A DNA stretch of 21,422 bases from a virus, in the IMG/VR virus record IMGVR_UViG_3300021139_000179, positions 1 to 21,422 of that record; one strand, written 5' to 3'. Both the position numbers and the translations under genes were made by a program. Shown here in pieces: positions 11,609 through 18,592 of the stretch (positions are counted from its first letter, which is position 1; each line of letters opens with the position of its first letter). The notes beneath the pieces are model-generated. The model searched no databases and was not told the origin of the DNA. It saw only the letters and a list, made by a program, of their open reading frames with translations.

Positions 11609-13658
11609 GCTTCATTCCTCTCCGTGCTAACTCAATCATCAAATCTACCATAACTCCACGCCCCTCGGTCACGTCAACTCCGTCAGTCACCGAGTTGACT
11701 ACCTTCTGCTTCTTTTCTAGCAACGCGTAGATTTGCTCGTCAATGGTGCGAGGGGCAAGAAGATACCACGCCGTTGCACCGTGCATATCATTGACGCGCC
11801 CGTAGGCACGGGAGGCGCATTGCTCGTGCGTTGCTGGTGTCCATGCCAACTCACAGAACACAATGTCCGATGCCGCCGTGAGCGTTAGCCCTTCCGATGC
11901 TGCTTGCATGTTGGCAACAAACATTCTGCAAGTGGGGTCAGTTTGAAAACGGTCAACCGCTTCTTGACGTTGGCGCGTTGATACCCCGCCACGAATTTTT
12001 ACGGCAATGTCGCTGTATTGTTTGTAGATTTTCTCAACCAATTCAATGTGTTCGGCAAAAACAATTACCTTTTCATTGTCGCTGGATTCCAAAAAATTCT
12101 TCAACCAATCGTTAATAGCGTCGTATTTAATCTTCGATACAGCGTCACGCAACGCAGTAATTTTAATGATGTGGGCTGCGTACTCCAGCGAAATTTTCTT
12201 TTGCCAGTAGATTTCTTCACCGTTTTCACCGGCTTCTTCGGCCAGTTGCATTGCGCGTTGTGCAAAGTATTCTACTGCATCGCTTTCAATTTTTTGATAC
12301 CAACGCATAGATTTGTTAGATACCTCAAGCAATTGAACGGCATTGCGAAGCGGTGGCAATTCACCATAAACATCTTTTTTGGCTCGTCGTACAAAGCACA
12401 ATTCACGCAGTTTATCGTTAAGTTCTTTGGTGTTTAACGCAATGTTTCGCTTGGGTGCATATCGTGACTTAAACCGATACACCCCACCAAAATTTTCTAA
12501 ACGACCGATTGCTTCCAGTTGGGGAATCAACTCTTCTGGTCGGTTGGTAATGGGAGTGCCGGTGAGGAGCAACACAAAGTCTTCGGGTGACAAAGACTTA
12601 GCCAATTTCATTACGGCTGCGGTGCGCTTGACGGTCCACTTCTCTTCGGGCTTGATTCCCTTAGCACCACAGGCAGAGCAGTTTTTAGCGTTGGAGCGAA
12701 CCGCTTGATGGCATTCAGGGCAGGCGTGCTTTTTTACGCCGTTCTTAATGGCATGCGATTCGTCAACAATGAGGGAAACAAAACCGTGCTGCATAATGTC
12801 CCCGATGCGTTCGTAGAGAATGTCGTAGTTGATGACCACCACATCGCTTGGCTCAATGGGTTGAGATTTTGTGCCGTTGAGAATAGCAACACTGAGGTTG
12901 GGGAAGAACTTGTTGATTTCTCGCTCCCAATTCAACTTCAACGTGTTCGGGCACACAACAACTGCGGGGAAACGATGCTCGGAGGCAATGGTAGCGATGG
13001 CCTGCACCGTTTTGCCAAGCCCCGGCTGGTCTCCAAGGATGCTCTTGCGCGCTTTCTTGAGGTACAACACCCCTGCTTTTTGATACGGAAGCAAATCTTG
13101 AGCGATGTTTGGAATGTCAATTTCACCAGTCAGGGCCGACGATGCAATTTGCATCTGCATAGATTCCTGCGCCACCGATTTTGCAAGTTCGGCAAGGGAA
13201 TCTTCTACGCACAAATTGTACTTGCCAGCGAACCGCAAAGCCTCGGTAAGATTAGCCTTGCCGGTAATCCAATGCTTGTCTTTTGATGACCATTTGACGC
13301 CGGGCACAAAGTTTTTAATTGCTGCAATCTTGTCGGGGTCATAGGTAAACGCAATGACCACGTTGTCACCTTGCAAGCGAACTTGCAGCGGGTCAAACCG
13401 AACTTCTGAGTTGTCTTTTGCAACTTGATAGTTAAGTTCCACCGGCACAGGCAGATGCCACTTTTCGCACAACGCTTTTACCATTGGTGCTGATGAAAGC
13501 GGGAAAACGTTTGCTTTAGCAGCAGCATCCCAATAGCGACCTTCAATTACTCGACAGTCTTCCACAAATGCTTCGCTGTATCGGGTAACGACAAAAACTT
13601 CTTCGTTTCTGACCCAAGCGGTGTTCTTACGTGCAAAAGAAAAGTTATTTTGTCTCAT
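11601..13658 (-). CDS. SNF2-family helicase, SMARCAL1/HARP-like
   Basis: A superfamily 2 ATPase that translocates on duplex DNA. Two short N-terminal repeats precede the motor; the second (about 95-145, YDPDKIAAIKNFVPGVKWSS) resembles the HARP domain of annealing helicases. Motor motifs are GDQPGLGKT (209-217), VDESH (298-302), LTGTP (365-369) and the late ASRAYGRV. A zinc insert, CPEC...CSAC (313-330), sits between motifs II and III. At 685 aa it is complete. Fork remodelling or strand annealing during replication is likely. ATG 13658 has no Shine-Dalgarno; a -10 box lies 6 nt upstream, predicting a leaderless start. First gene of the replication operon. Confidence 0.92.
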   Translation of the reverse strand: MRQNNFSFARKNTAWVRNEEVFVVTRYSEAFVEDCRVIEGRYWDAAAKANVFPLSSAPMVKALCEKWHLPVPVELNYQVAKDNSEVRFDPLQVRLQGDNVVIAFTYDPDKIAAIKNFVPGVKWSSKDKHWITGKANLTEALRFAGKYNLCVEDSLAELAKSVAQESMQMQIASSALTGEIDIPNIAQDLLPYQKAGVLYLKKARKSILGDQPGLGKTVQAIATIASEHRFPAVVVCPNTLKLNWEREINKFFPNLSVAILNGTKSQPIEPSDVVVINYDILYERIGDIMQHGFVSLIVDESHAIKNGVKKHACPECHQAVRSNAKNCSACGAKGIKPEEKWTVKRTAAVMKLAKSLSPEDFVLLLTGTPITNRPEELIPQLEAIGRLENFGGVYRFKSRYAPKRNIALNTKELNDKLRELCFVRRAKKDVYGELPPLRNAVQLLEVSNKSMRWYQKIESDAVEYFAQRAMQLAEEAGENGEEIYWQKKISLEYAAHIIKITALRDAVSKIKYDAINDWLKNFLESSDNEKVIVFAEHIELVEKIYKQYSDIAVKIRGGVSTRQRQEAVDRFQTDPTCRMFVANMQAASEGLTLTAASDIVFCELAWTPATHEQCASRAYGRVNDMHGATAWYLLAPRTIDEQIYALLEKKQKVVNSVTDGVDVTEGRGVMVDLMIELARRGMKHE

Positions 13659-13664
13659 GGCGAT

Positions 13665-13694
13665 AGCCTACATAAGTAGTCACTATTTAGTCAA
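13665..13694 (-). promoter_or_regulatory. Promoter TTGACT-N18-TAGGCT for the replication operon, leaderless geometry
   Basis: TTGACT (13689-13694) and TAGGCT (13665-13670) are spaced by 18 nt, and 6 nt (ATCGCC) separate the -10 from ATG 13658. It is divergent from the recA promoter about 40 bp away. Confidence 0.65.
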
Positions 13695-13717
13695 ATGAGT
13701 TTTGTAGTCACCGAGTT

Positions 13718-13729
13718 GAACAAAAGTTC
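13718..13729 (+). promoter_or_regulatory. SOS-type LexA box in the recA promoter (GAAC-AAAA-GTTC)
   Basis: GAACAAAAGTTC is a perfect inverted repeat matching the GAAC-N4-GTTC core used by LexA in Gram-positive bacteria including mycobacteria. It lies between the -35 and -10 regions of recA, so a bound repressor would block polymerase. I noticed no other perfect copy in the window, reading by eye. Confidence 0.75.
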
Positions 13730-13738
13730 TGATACGAT
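13730..13738 (+). promoter_or_regulatory. recA extended -10 (TGA-TACGAT)
   Basis: TGATACGAT follows the SOS box by zero nt. Transcription near 13745 gives a 20-nt leader with AAAGGGG before ATG 13765. Confidence 0.65.
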
Positions 13739-13764
13739 GGTGTCCCACCTACGAAAGGGGCAAC

Positions 13765-14802
13765 ATGGCAAAGAAAGCCAATGAAACCAGCCTTGAAGAT
13801 GTTCTCAAGGAAATCAACGACCAGTTTGGACCGAACAGCATTGTCCGTCTTAACGGAGATTCCATTGTTCCGGTAGAAACCATTTCCACTGGCATCTTGC
13901 CGTTGGACCTTGCTCTTGGAGTTGGCGGTTTGCCGCGTGGACGCATTGTTGAGTTCTACGGCCCACCATCGTCAGGCAAGTCAACGCTGGCTCTTCATGC
14001 CATTGCGGAGGCTCAGTCAAGGGGTTTGGTTTGTGCGTACGTTGACGCCGAGCATGCGTTCGACAGCATTTACGCCAAGGCTATTGGCGTTGACATTGAC
14101 CAACTTTTGTTCTCGCAGCCAAACAACGCCGAGGAAGGTTTGGAAATCACCATTCGCCTCACCGAAAGCAACAAGGTTGCATTGATTGTTGTGGATTCAG
14201 TTGCAGCACTTGTGCCACGCGCCGAGATTGAGGGCGAGATGGGCGATGCCCATGTTGGCAAACACCCCCGGTTGATGGGGCAGGCTCTTCGCAAGATGAC
14301 CGGGTTTGTCTCCAAGACAAACACGTTGGTCATTTTTATTAACCAGTTGCGTGAATCCATTGGCAAGATGTATGGGCCAAGCGAATACACCCCCGGTGGC
14401 AAGGCGCTTCCTTACTACGCATCGGTTCGTCTTGATGTTCGACGCATCCAAACAATCAAGACCGGGGACGAGGCAACAGCCAACCGAACTCGTGTCAAGG
14501 TGGTGAAGAACAAAGTTGCTCCGCCACTCAAGGAAGCAGAATTTGACTTGCAGTATGGAATTGGTGTACCCAAGGCTAACGCCCTTGTTGACTGCGCTCT
14601 TGACTTTGGGTTGATTAAGAAGTCCGGTGCATGGTTTGCCTACGAAGGCGAGCAGATTGGTCAGGGCAAGGCTAAGGCTTCGGCGTTTATTGCAGCGCGT
14701 CCTGAAATGTACGACGAGATTTACAACAGGGTCATTGAGGCCGCTGGCATTGCCAAGGTGGAAGCACCCAAGGAATTTGACGATGACAACGACGAATACT
14801 AA
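13765..14802 (+). CDS. recA: RecA recombinase
   Basis: ATP-dependent strand-exchange protein. Walker A is GPPSSGKST (residues 66-74), followed by AYVDAEHAFD (91-100), Walker B LIVVDS (140-145), RLMGQALRKM (169-178) and the loop-1/2 region INQLRESIGKMYG (193-204). The 345-aa length is standard and the acidic tail (FDDDNDEY) is present. Several signature residues depart from bacterial RecA (PPSSGKST for PESSGKTT; HVGKHPRLM), which points to a phage lineage rather than a recent host copy. Ribosome site GAAAGGGGC precedes ATG 13765. The promoter carries a LexA-type box. First gene of the recombination operon. Confidence 0.95.
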   Translation: MAKKANETSLEDVLKEINDQFGPNSIVRLNGDSIVPVETISTGILPLDLALGVGGLPRGRIVEFYGPPSSGKSTLALHAIAEAQSRGLVCAYVDAEHAFDSIYAKAIGVDIDQLLFSQPNNAEEGLEITIRLTESNKVALIVVDSVAALVPRAEIEGEMGDAHVGKHPRLMGQALRKMTGFVSKTNTLVIFINQLRESIGKMYGPSEYTPGGKALPYYASVRLDVRRIQTIKTGDEATANRTRVKVVKNKVAPPLKEAEFDLQYGIGVPKANALVDCALDFGLIKKSGAWFAYEGEQIGQGKAKASAFIAARPEMYDEIYNRVIEAAGIAKVEAPKEFDDDNDEY

Positions 14803-15007
14803 ACTTGCTCACGAACAAACAATTGTGCAAGCCATAAAAACGTGGTACACTACCCATACATACGGACCTAGTTACAGAGACTTGGCGAAGTTGACAAGTA
14901 TCTCGCTTGGAACTGTGTATGCTGTGTGTCACGAACTTAGGGAAGTCGGAATCATTGAGTTTTCTGATGGCGTGGCTCGGACAATCAAGATGAAAGGCAA
15001 CAGATGA
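14783..15007 (+). CDS. LexA-like winged-helix protein lacking the protease domain
   Basis: 74 aa that match only the LexA N-terminal DNA-binding domain: HEQTIVQAIKTWYTTHTYG, then the helix-turn-helix GPSYRDLAKLTSISLGTVYA, then VCHELREVGIIEFSDGVART as wing. There is no C-terminal S24 protease or cleavage site, so it could not be inactivated by RecA-stimulated self-cleavage. ATG 14783 lies inside the recA 3' end (20-nt overlap), with AAGGAA 9 nt upstream; the stop overlaps the next gene (ATGA). It may bind the SOS-type box before recA. Function is inferred from fold and position. Confidence 0.82.
   Translation: MTTTNTKLAHEQTIVQAIKTWYTTHTYGPSYRDLAKLTSISLGTVYAVCHELREVGIIEFSDGVARTIKMKGNR
14823..14851 (+). 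promoter_or_regulatory. Possible internal promoter TTGTGC-N17-TACACT
   Basis: TTGTGC (14823-14828), 17-nt spacer ending TGG, then TACACT (14846-14851), inside the LexA-like gene. It could drive the nuclease gene at 15004 independently of recA. The motif matches other promoters here, but coding constraint could also produce it. Confidence 0.35.
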
Positions 15008-16029
15008 AGAACTGTACAGTTATCCCGGTTTGGGACAAGACGCATGAAGAGTGGCAGGAACTGCGACGTTCAATGCGTGGCATTGGAGGCTCTGACGCCG
15101 GAACTGTTTGCGGCGTGAACGCTTACAACTCTGCGTACGCACTGTGGGCAGAAAAGACCGGCAGGGTGGAAAACACTTTTGAAGGTAACGAAGCAACCAA
15201 GTGGGGGCAGCGTTTGGAGCGCATTGTGGCTGAGGCTTACGCCGAGGACTACAACCGTGCCATTGTTGCGTGGCCTGTCATTCTTGTATCGGAAGACAAC
15301 CCATTCATGTTTGCCAATGTTGACTTTCTTGAGGTTGAAGCCAGCGACGAATTTCCTGCCGGTCAAATCACCACTTGGCGCTTTCGTGACGCACCACCAA
15401 ACATCGTCAGCATTCTTGAGGTCAAGACCTCTGGCATTGCTACACACGGCAACGCTGGTCATTGGGCCAACGACCAAATTCCTCAATCATACATGTTGCA
15501 GGGATACCACTACGGCATTGTCACCGGCATTGAGAACGTGACCTTTGCAGCCCTTATTGGCGGTCAGGGTTTGCTTGCTCGCCAAATGGAGTGGGATGCC
15601 GAAATTGCGGAGAACATTGTCATTGCTGAAAGCATGTTTTGGGATTTGGTCGAATCCGACACCGCCCCCGAAGTTGACGGTAGCGATGCTACGGAAGCGG
15701 TGCAGCAGCAGCGTTACCCTCGCCACGCCGAAGGCAAGGAATACGAAGGTGACGCAGCGTTCCGTGAACTGTGGCAAGAATTCCGAGCAGCCAAGGTTGC
15801 GGCAGAAGAAGCAGACACCCATCGCAAATCCCTGCGAGCAAAGGTTATTGAAACCATTGGCGATGCTGAGTTTGCAAGCGTTGATGGTGTGCCTGTTCTG
15901 TCGTACAAGGCCAACAAGGACACAGAGACCCTTGATACCGACCGTTTGAAGCGTGAGGCTCCCGAAATCTTCAATCAGTTTAAGAAGGTTCGTGCCGGTG
16001 CTCGCACTTTGCGAGATTTGTCGAAGTAG
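15004..16029 (+). CDS. YqaJ-type viral recombinase/exonuclease
   Basis: A PD-(D/E)xK nuclease related to lambda exonuclease that resects double-strand ends for annealing. RGIGGSDAGTVCGVN (25-39) is the conserved N-terminal motif; E72 (RLE), D107 (ANVDF) and E139-V-K141 (LEVKT) form the active site. The later QSYMLQGYHYGIVTG segment also fits the family. The C-terminal third is helical and charged (EFRAAKVAAEEADTHRKS). 341 aa, complete. ATG 15004 overlaps the previous stop. The ERF protein downstream is its expected partner. Confidence 0.9.
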   Translation: MKNCTVIPVWDKTHEEWQELRRSMRGIGGSDAGTVCGVNAYNSAYALWAEKTGRVENTFEGNEATKWGQRLERIVAEAYAEDYNRAIVAWPVILVSEDNPFMFANVDFLEVEASDEFPAGQITTWRFRDAPPNIVSILEVKTSGIATHGNAGHWANDQIPQSYMLQGYHYGIVTGIENVTFAALIGGQGLLARQMEWDAEIAENIVIAESMFWDLVESDTAPEVDGSDATEAVQQQRYPRHAEGKEYEGDAAFRELWQEFRAAKVAAEEADTHRKSLRAKVIETIGDAEFASVDGVPVLSYKANKDTETLDTDRLKREAPEIFNQFKKVRAGARTLRDLSK

Positions 16030-16033
16030 TGTG

Positions 16034-16061
16034 TTTACCACCTCAAAAAGTGTGGTACACT
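16034..16061 (+). promoter_or_regulatory. ERF promoter TTTACC-N16-TACACT
   Basis: TTTACC (16034-16039) and TACACT (16056-16061) preceded by TGG. Start near 16068 gives a 25-nt leader with GAGAGAGGAAG. The gap after the YqaJ gene is 63 nt. Confidence 0.65.
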
Positions 16062-16092
16062 ATCCAAGAACCCCAAGAGAGAGGAAGTAATT

Positions 16093-16776
16093 ATGCGTAG
16101 TGACGAGATTGACAAGTTGGCGGCATCGCTGGTGGCAGCACAGGGACAGTTCTCTGCCGTGCCCAAGACCTCCAACAACCCTTTTTACAGCAGCAAGTAC
16201 GCTGCGCTGCCAGATGTTGTTGCGGCGGTTACGCCCATCCTGCAAGCCAACGGTTTGGCGGTGAGCCAGTTCATTGACACCGTTGATGGCGAGGACAGCC
16301 TGACCACTTACCTGATGCACGAATCAGGTCAGTACATGAGCCACAGCATGCGTCTTCACCTTGTCGCTGACAAGAACGGCGTGGTGACCCCACAGGCTCA
16401 GGGTAGCGCTGTGACCTACGCTCGTCGCTACAGCCTTATGGCGGTGCTTGGCATTGTTGCAGACGTTGACGATGATGGCAATGCTGCATCGCAGAGCGCC
16501 CCTCGTCCGCAGCAGTCTGCTGCACCTTCGCTTGGCAACAAGGTGGCTGCTGCTGCCAATCGTCCGGCAGCGCAAGGCGGAGACCGTCTTGCTACCGAGG
16601 GAATGGCTCGCAAGATTTGGGCGATTACTCACAAGAGCCTTGGTTGGAGCGACGCTCAAATGGTGCAGTTTATTTTTGACACCGTTGGGGCAAAAGTCTC
16701 TAAGGCTGACCAACTTAACTTTGATGATGCCAAGGCTGTCATTGACGCACTAGAGGCTATTCAAAACGGCAACTAA
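16093..16776 (+). CDS. ERF-family single-strand annealing protein
   Basis: Anneals complementary single strands during phage recombination. The N-terminal 140 residues carry the ERF signature: FSAVPKTSNNPFYSSKYAAL, LPDVVAAVTPILQANGLAVS, TTYLMHESGQYM and GSAVTYARRYSLMAVLGI, with DVDDDGNAA next. A low-complexity Ala/Pro/Gln linker follows. The C-terminal about 60 residues form a small helical domain (KIWAITHKSLGWSDAQMVQF). 227 aa is usual. It has its own promoter and a GAGAGAGGAAG ribosome site. Confidence 0.93.
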   Translation: MRSDEIDKLAASLVAAQGQFSAVPKTSNNPFYSSKYAALPDVVAAVTPILQANGLAVSQFIDTVDGEDSLTTYLMHESGQYMSHSMRLHLVADKNGVVTPQAQGSAVTYARRYSLMAVLGIVADVDDDGNAASQSAPRPQQSAAPSLGNKVAAAANRPAAQGGDRLATEGMARKIWAITHKSLGWSDAQMVQFIFDTVGAKVSKADQLNFDDAKAVIDALEAIQNGN

Positions 16777-16805
16777 AGTGAGTATTCACTTTGATGCAAG
16801 CAGTA

Positions 16806-16814
16806 TGCTACAAT
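16806..16814 (+). promoter_or_regulatory. SSB extended -10 (TGC-TACAAT)
   Basis: TGCTACAAT with no recognisable -35 at the normal distance. Start near 16821 gives a 20-nt leader with AAGGAGCGAAC before ATG 16841. Confidence 0.6.
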
Positions 16815-16840
16815 ATCTTTACAAACGCTAAGGAGCGAAC

Positions 16841-17221
16841 ATGAGCAATATTAACATTACCGGCAACATTACTCGTGACCTTGAGTTGCGTTACAGCGAT
16901 GGTGGAAGTGCGTACACGCGCTTTGGTGTTGCTGTCTCACGTAAGGACAAGGCTGGAACCGAAACCACGTCATTCTTCGACGTTGTTGCTTTTGGTTCAC
17001 TTGCAGAAAACGCCGCTTCTTCCCTTGCTAAAGGCAACCGTGTGACCGTCGCTGGTCGTGTGGAAGTCAAGACGTATGAGAAGAAGGATGGGACCGGAGA
17101 AGGCAAGTCGGTTGAAATTGTGGCTGACAGCCTTGGACCTGACCTGCGTTGGGCAACCGCTACCGTTTACAAAAACGAGCGAACCAACGGTGGCGGCAAC
17201 TCTAACTACGACGCGTTCTAA
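16841..17221 (+). CDS. ssb: Single-stranded DNA-binding protein
   Basis: OB-fold protein that coats single-stranded DNA. The family strands are clear: INITGNITRDLELRY, AYTRFGVAVSRKD, SFFDVVAFGSLAENAA, KGNRVTVAGRVEVKTYEKKD and SVEIVADSLGPDL. 126 aa, with a short Gly/Asn tail ending NYDAF. Bacterial SSB normally ends in an acidic DDDIPF-type tip that recruits partners; here only Asp and Phe are kept. Ribosome site AAGGAGCG precedes ATG 16841. The stop overlaps the next start (TAATG). Confidence 0.93.
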   Translation: MSNINITGNITRDLELRYSDGGSAYTRFGVAVSRKDKAGTETTSFFDVVAFGSLAENAASSLAKGNRVTVAGRVEVKTYEKKDGTGEGKSVEIVADSLGPDLRWATATVYKNERTNGGGNSNYDAF

Positions 17222-17586
17222 TGACCGCGCCAACAGCGTTGAACTACGGCCAAATTGAATCTTCAATGGCTAGAGCAATGGAACAATTGGAGGAATTGAC
17301 GGAGCAATTCGCAGTTACCGCCGACGAGTTTGCTATTGCCGAGGCTGAGTTTAAGACTGAGTTTGCCAAGCAACGTTTGATGGCGAGAGCCAGTGGTGAC
17401 GCTGAAGGTCGGAAGGTAACAGAGAGTTACGCCGAGGACCTTGCCACCGTTGCCACTGGCAGTGCTCGTTTCAGAGTAGAGGCTGCTAAGGCAAAGCATG
17501 ATGCTGCTAGGCAGGCTTTGCTGTCGGTTAGAAGTCGTTTGGAAGCGCTAAGAAGTCTTATGGCTTCATATCGGGAGGTTCGATGA
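17221..17586 (+). CDS. 121-aa coiled-coil hypothetical protein
   Basis: Almost entirely helical: SSMARAMEQLEELTEQFAV, AIAEAEFKTEFAKQRLMARA, a central GDAEGRKVTESYAEDL turn, then AAKAKHDAARQALLSVRSRL. No membrane segment, catalytic motif or zinc ligand is seen. It is translationally coupled to ssb and to the next coiled-coil gene. Position suggests a recombination accessory protein. Not recognised with certainty. Confidence 0.85.
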   Translation: MTAPTALNYGQIESSMARAMEQLEELTEQFAVTADEFAIAEAEFKTEFAKQRLMARASGDAEGRKVTESYAEDLATVATGSARFRVEAAKAKHDAARQALLSVRSRLEALRSLMASYREVR

Positions 17587-17741
17587 CCACTTACGACGAG
17601 GCTTTGGCGGATTACGTCAAAGAACTTGAGACAGAACTCACACAAGCCAACGCAAAGTTGACTGAGGCTTTGGCAGACTTGGCTGTAGCACGGCGGCAAA
17701 TCGCTTTGCTAGAGGAGCAAGTTCGCCACTACTACTTGTAA
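17583..17741 (+). CDS. 52-aa coiled-coil peptide
   Basis: MTTYDEALADYVKELETELT starts a continuous amphipathic helix with heptad-like Leu spacing, ending LLEEQVRHYYL. ATG 17583 overlaps the previous stop (ATGA) and the stop overlaps the HNH start (TAATG). It may pair with the 121-aa coiled-coil protein encoded just before it. No family is recognised. Confidence 0.7.
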   Translation: MTTYDEALADYVKELETELTQANAKLTEALADLAVARRQIALLEEQVRHYYL

Positions 17742-18133
17742 TGAAACGCAAAAAACCCCTTCTTCCCAAGAAATCTCTTGAGAGGAAGGGGTCTTTGCGT
17801 CGTGGGGCAGGTTTAACAACTAATAAACCTTTAGTCTCTAAAACTCGCATCAAACCACGCTCTCAAAAAACTCAGCAAGCGTATGAGGAGCGTAGGCCAT
17901 TTGTTGCCAAGTTTATAAAGGAAAATCCTGTTTGCCAAATTAATTGGGATGCAGAGTGTCAAGGCGCAAGCGTTGACGTACACGAAATAATGTTTAGGTC
18001 GCATGGGGGAGAAATCGTTGGCGATAACCCCAATCAATTCTTAGCCGCTTGTCGCTATTGTCATGGTATGATTCACGACAACCCACAAGAGGCACACGAA
18101 CGAGGATTTAGGAAATGGTCATGGGAAAAGTAA
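17741..18133 (+). CDS. HNH-type endonuclease (recombination nuclease-like)
   Basis: A basic N-terminus (MKRKKPLLPKKSLERKGSLR) leads to a compact zinc-nuclease domain: C65, C73 (NPVCQINWDAECQG), the DVHE motif (79-82), then AACRYCHGMIH with C104, C107, H108 and H112. The layout resembles NinG-like and other phage HNH proteins that process recombination intermediates. 130 aa. The start overlaps the coiled-coil gene (TAATG). Its first 20 codons form a very strong hairpin, described separately, which could limit translation. Confidence 0.83.
   Translation: MKRKKPLLPKKSLERKGSLRRGAGLTTNKPLVSKTRIKPRSQKTQQAYEERRPFVAKFIKENPVCQINWDAECQGASVDVHEIMFRSHGGEIVGDNPNQFLAACRYCHGMIHDNPQEAHERGFRKWSWEK
17747..17799 (-). 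terminator. Antisense intrinsic terminator inside the HNH gene
   Basis: On the minus strand a GACCCCTTC...GAAGGGGT stem, extended inside by CAAGA/TCTTG, is followed directly by TTTTTT. CGCAAA/TTTGCG closes the base. About 22 pairs form with small internal loops. It would stop leftward transcription arriving from the structural region before it crosses the recombination operon. The plus strand lacks the T-run. Confidence 0.7.
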
Positions 18134-18282
18134 CTAAGCACAGCGTTGAGATGGTTTTTGAGCGCAATGCGTATCAAGTGACTTGCAATTGCGGATGGCG
18201 CTACAAAGCAACTGATAGAAACATTGGAATGGCAAATGGTCACATTCACATTGCTTCTCAAGCCGTTGCCGCCAATGAGTGA
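18121..18282 (+). CDS. 53-aa small zinc-motif peptide
   Basis: MGKVTKHSVEMVFERNAYQV precedes TCNCGWRYKA (C22, C24) and GHIHIAS (H41, H43), spaced as a possible zinc site. An ATG two codons earlier (18115) is an alternative; 18121 is preferred because GGAAATGG lies just before it. It overlaps the HNH gene by 13 nt and WhiB-3 by 8 nt (ATGAGTGA). Similar short CxCGWR...HxxxA peptides occur in actinophages. Function is unknown. Confidence 0.68.
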   Translation: MGKVTKHSVEMVFERNAYQVTCNCGWRYKATDRNIGMANGHIHIASQAVAANE

Positions 18283-18592
18283 GTATAGCGATTTTTTTGT
18301 TGAGGAATTTTGGCGCTCGTTAAATGCTTTGCGCCCTGCGTTCCACCAAAAAGCGCTTTGCAAGACAATGGACAATAACTTGTTTTTCCCCGGTCAAGGG
18401 CAATCAGGCAAGGCACAGCAGGCCGTTGAAATTTGTTTTCAATGCCCTGTTCAGATTGAATGCCACGATTACGCTTGCAAAGAAAAGATTGAGCACGGCG
18501 TTTGGGGCGGTTCAACCGCAGACCAACGCAAACAATGGTTTAAGCAAGGGCTGACGCCTAGCGCCGCTTGGGAAGAATTAGCCCCCGAATAA
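18275..18592 (+). CDS. WhiB-like transcription factor 3
   Basis: Cysteines C29, C54, C57 and C63 (C-x24-C-x2-C-x5-C) and HGVWGGSTADQRK (74-86) define the family; the basic tail (RKQWFKQG) follows. ATG 18275 is chosen because it lies at the end of the zinc-peptide gene (8-nt overlap) and gives a normal 105-aa protein; a start at 18224 would add a hydrophobic stretch not seen in WhiB. No Shine-Dalgarno is visible, so translation is probably coupled. It is the last gene of the recombination operon, and its 3' end overlaps the convergent 79-aa gene by 15 nt. Confidence 0.9.
   Translation: MSEYSDFFVEEFWRSLNALRPAFHQKALCKTMDNNLFFPGQGQSGKAQQAVEICFQCPVQIECHDYACKEKIEHGVWGGSTADQRKQWFKQGLTPSAAWEELAPE

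Noticed and set aside
10667-11653. 328-codon plus-strand frame
   Set aside because: Shadow of the initiator/loader-like gene; composition is unlike real genes here and there is no start signal.
15010-15021. 12-bp palindrome AACTGTACAGTT at the YqaJ start
   Set aside because: It resembles a repressor site but does not match the GAAC-N4-GTTC spacing, and it lies in coding sequence; probably chance.
15487-16041. 184-codon minus frame
   Set aside because: Antisense to the YqaJ nuclease, whose active-site motifs are intact.
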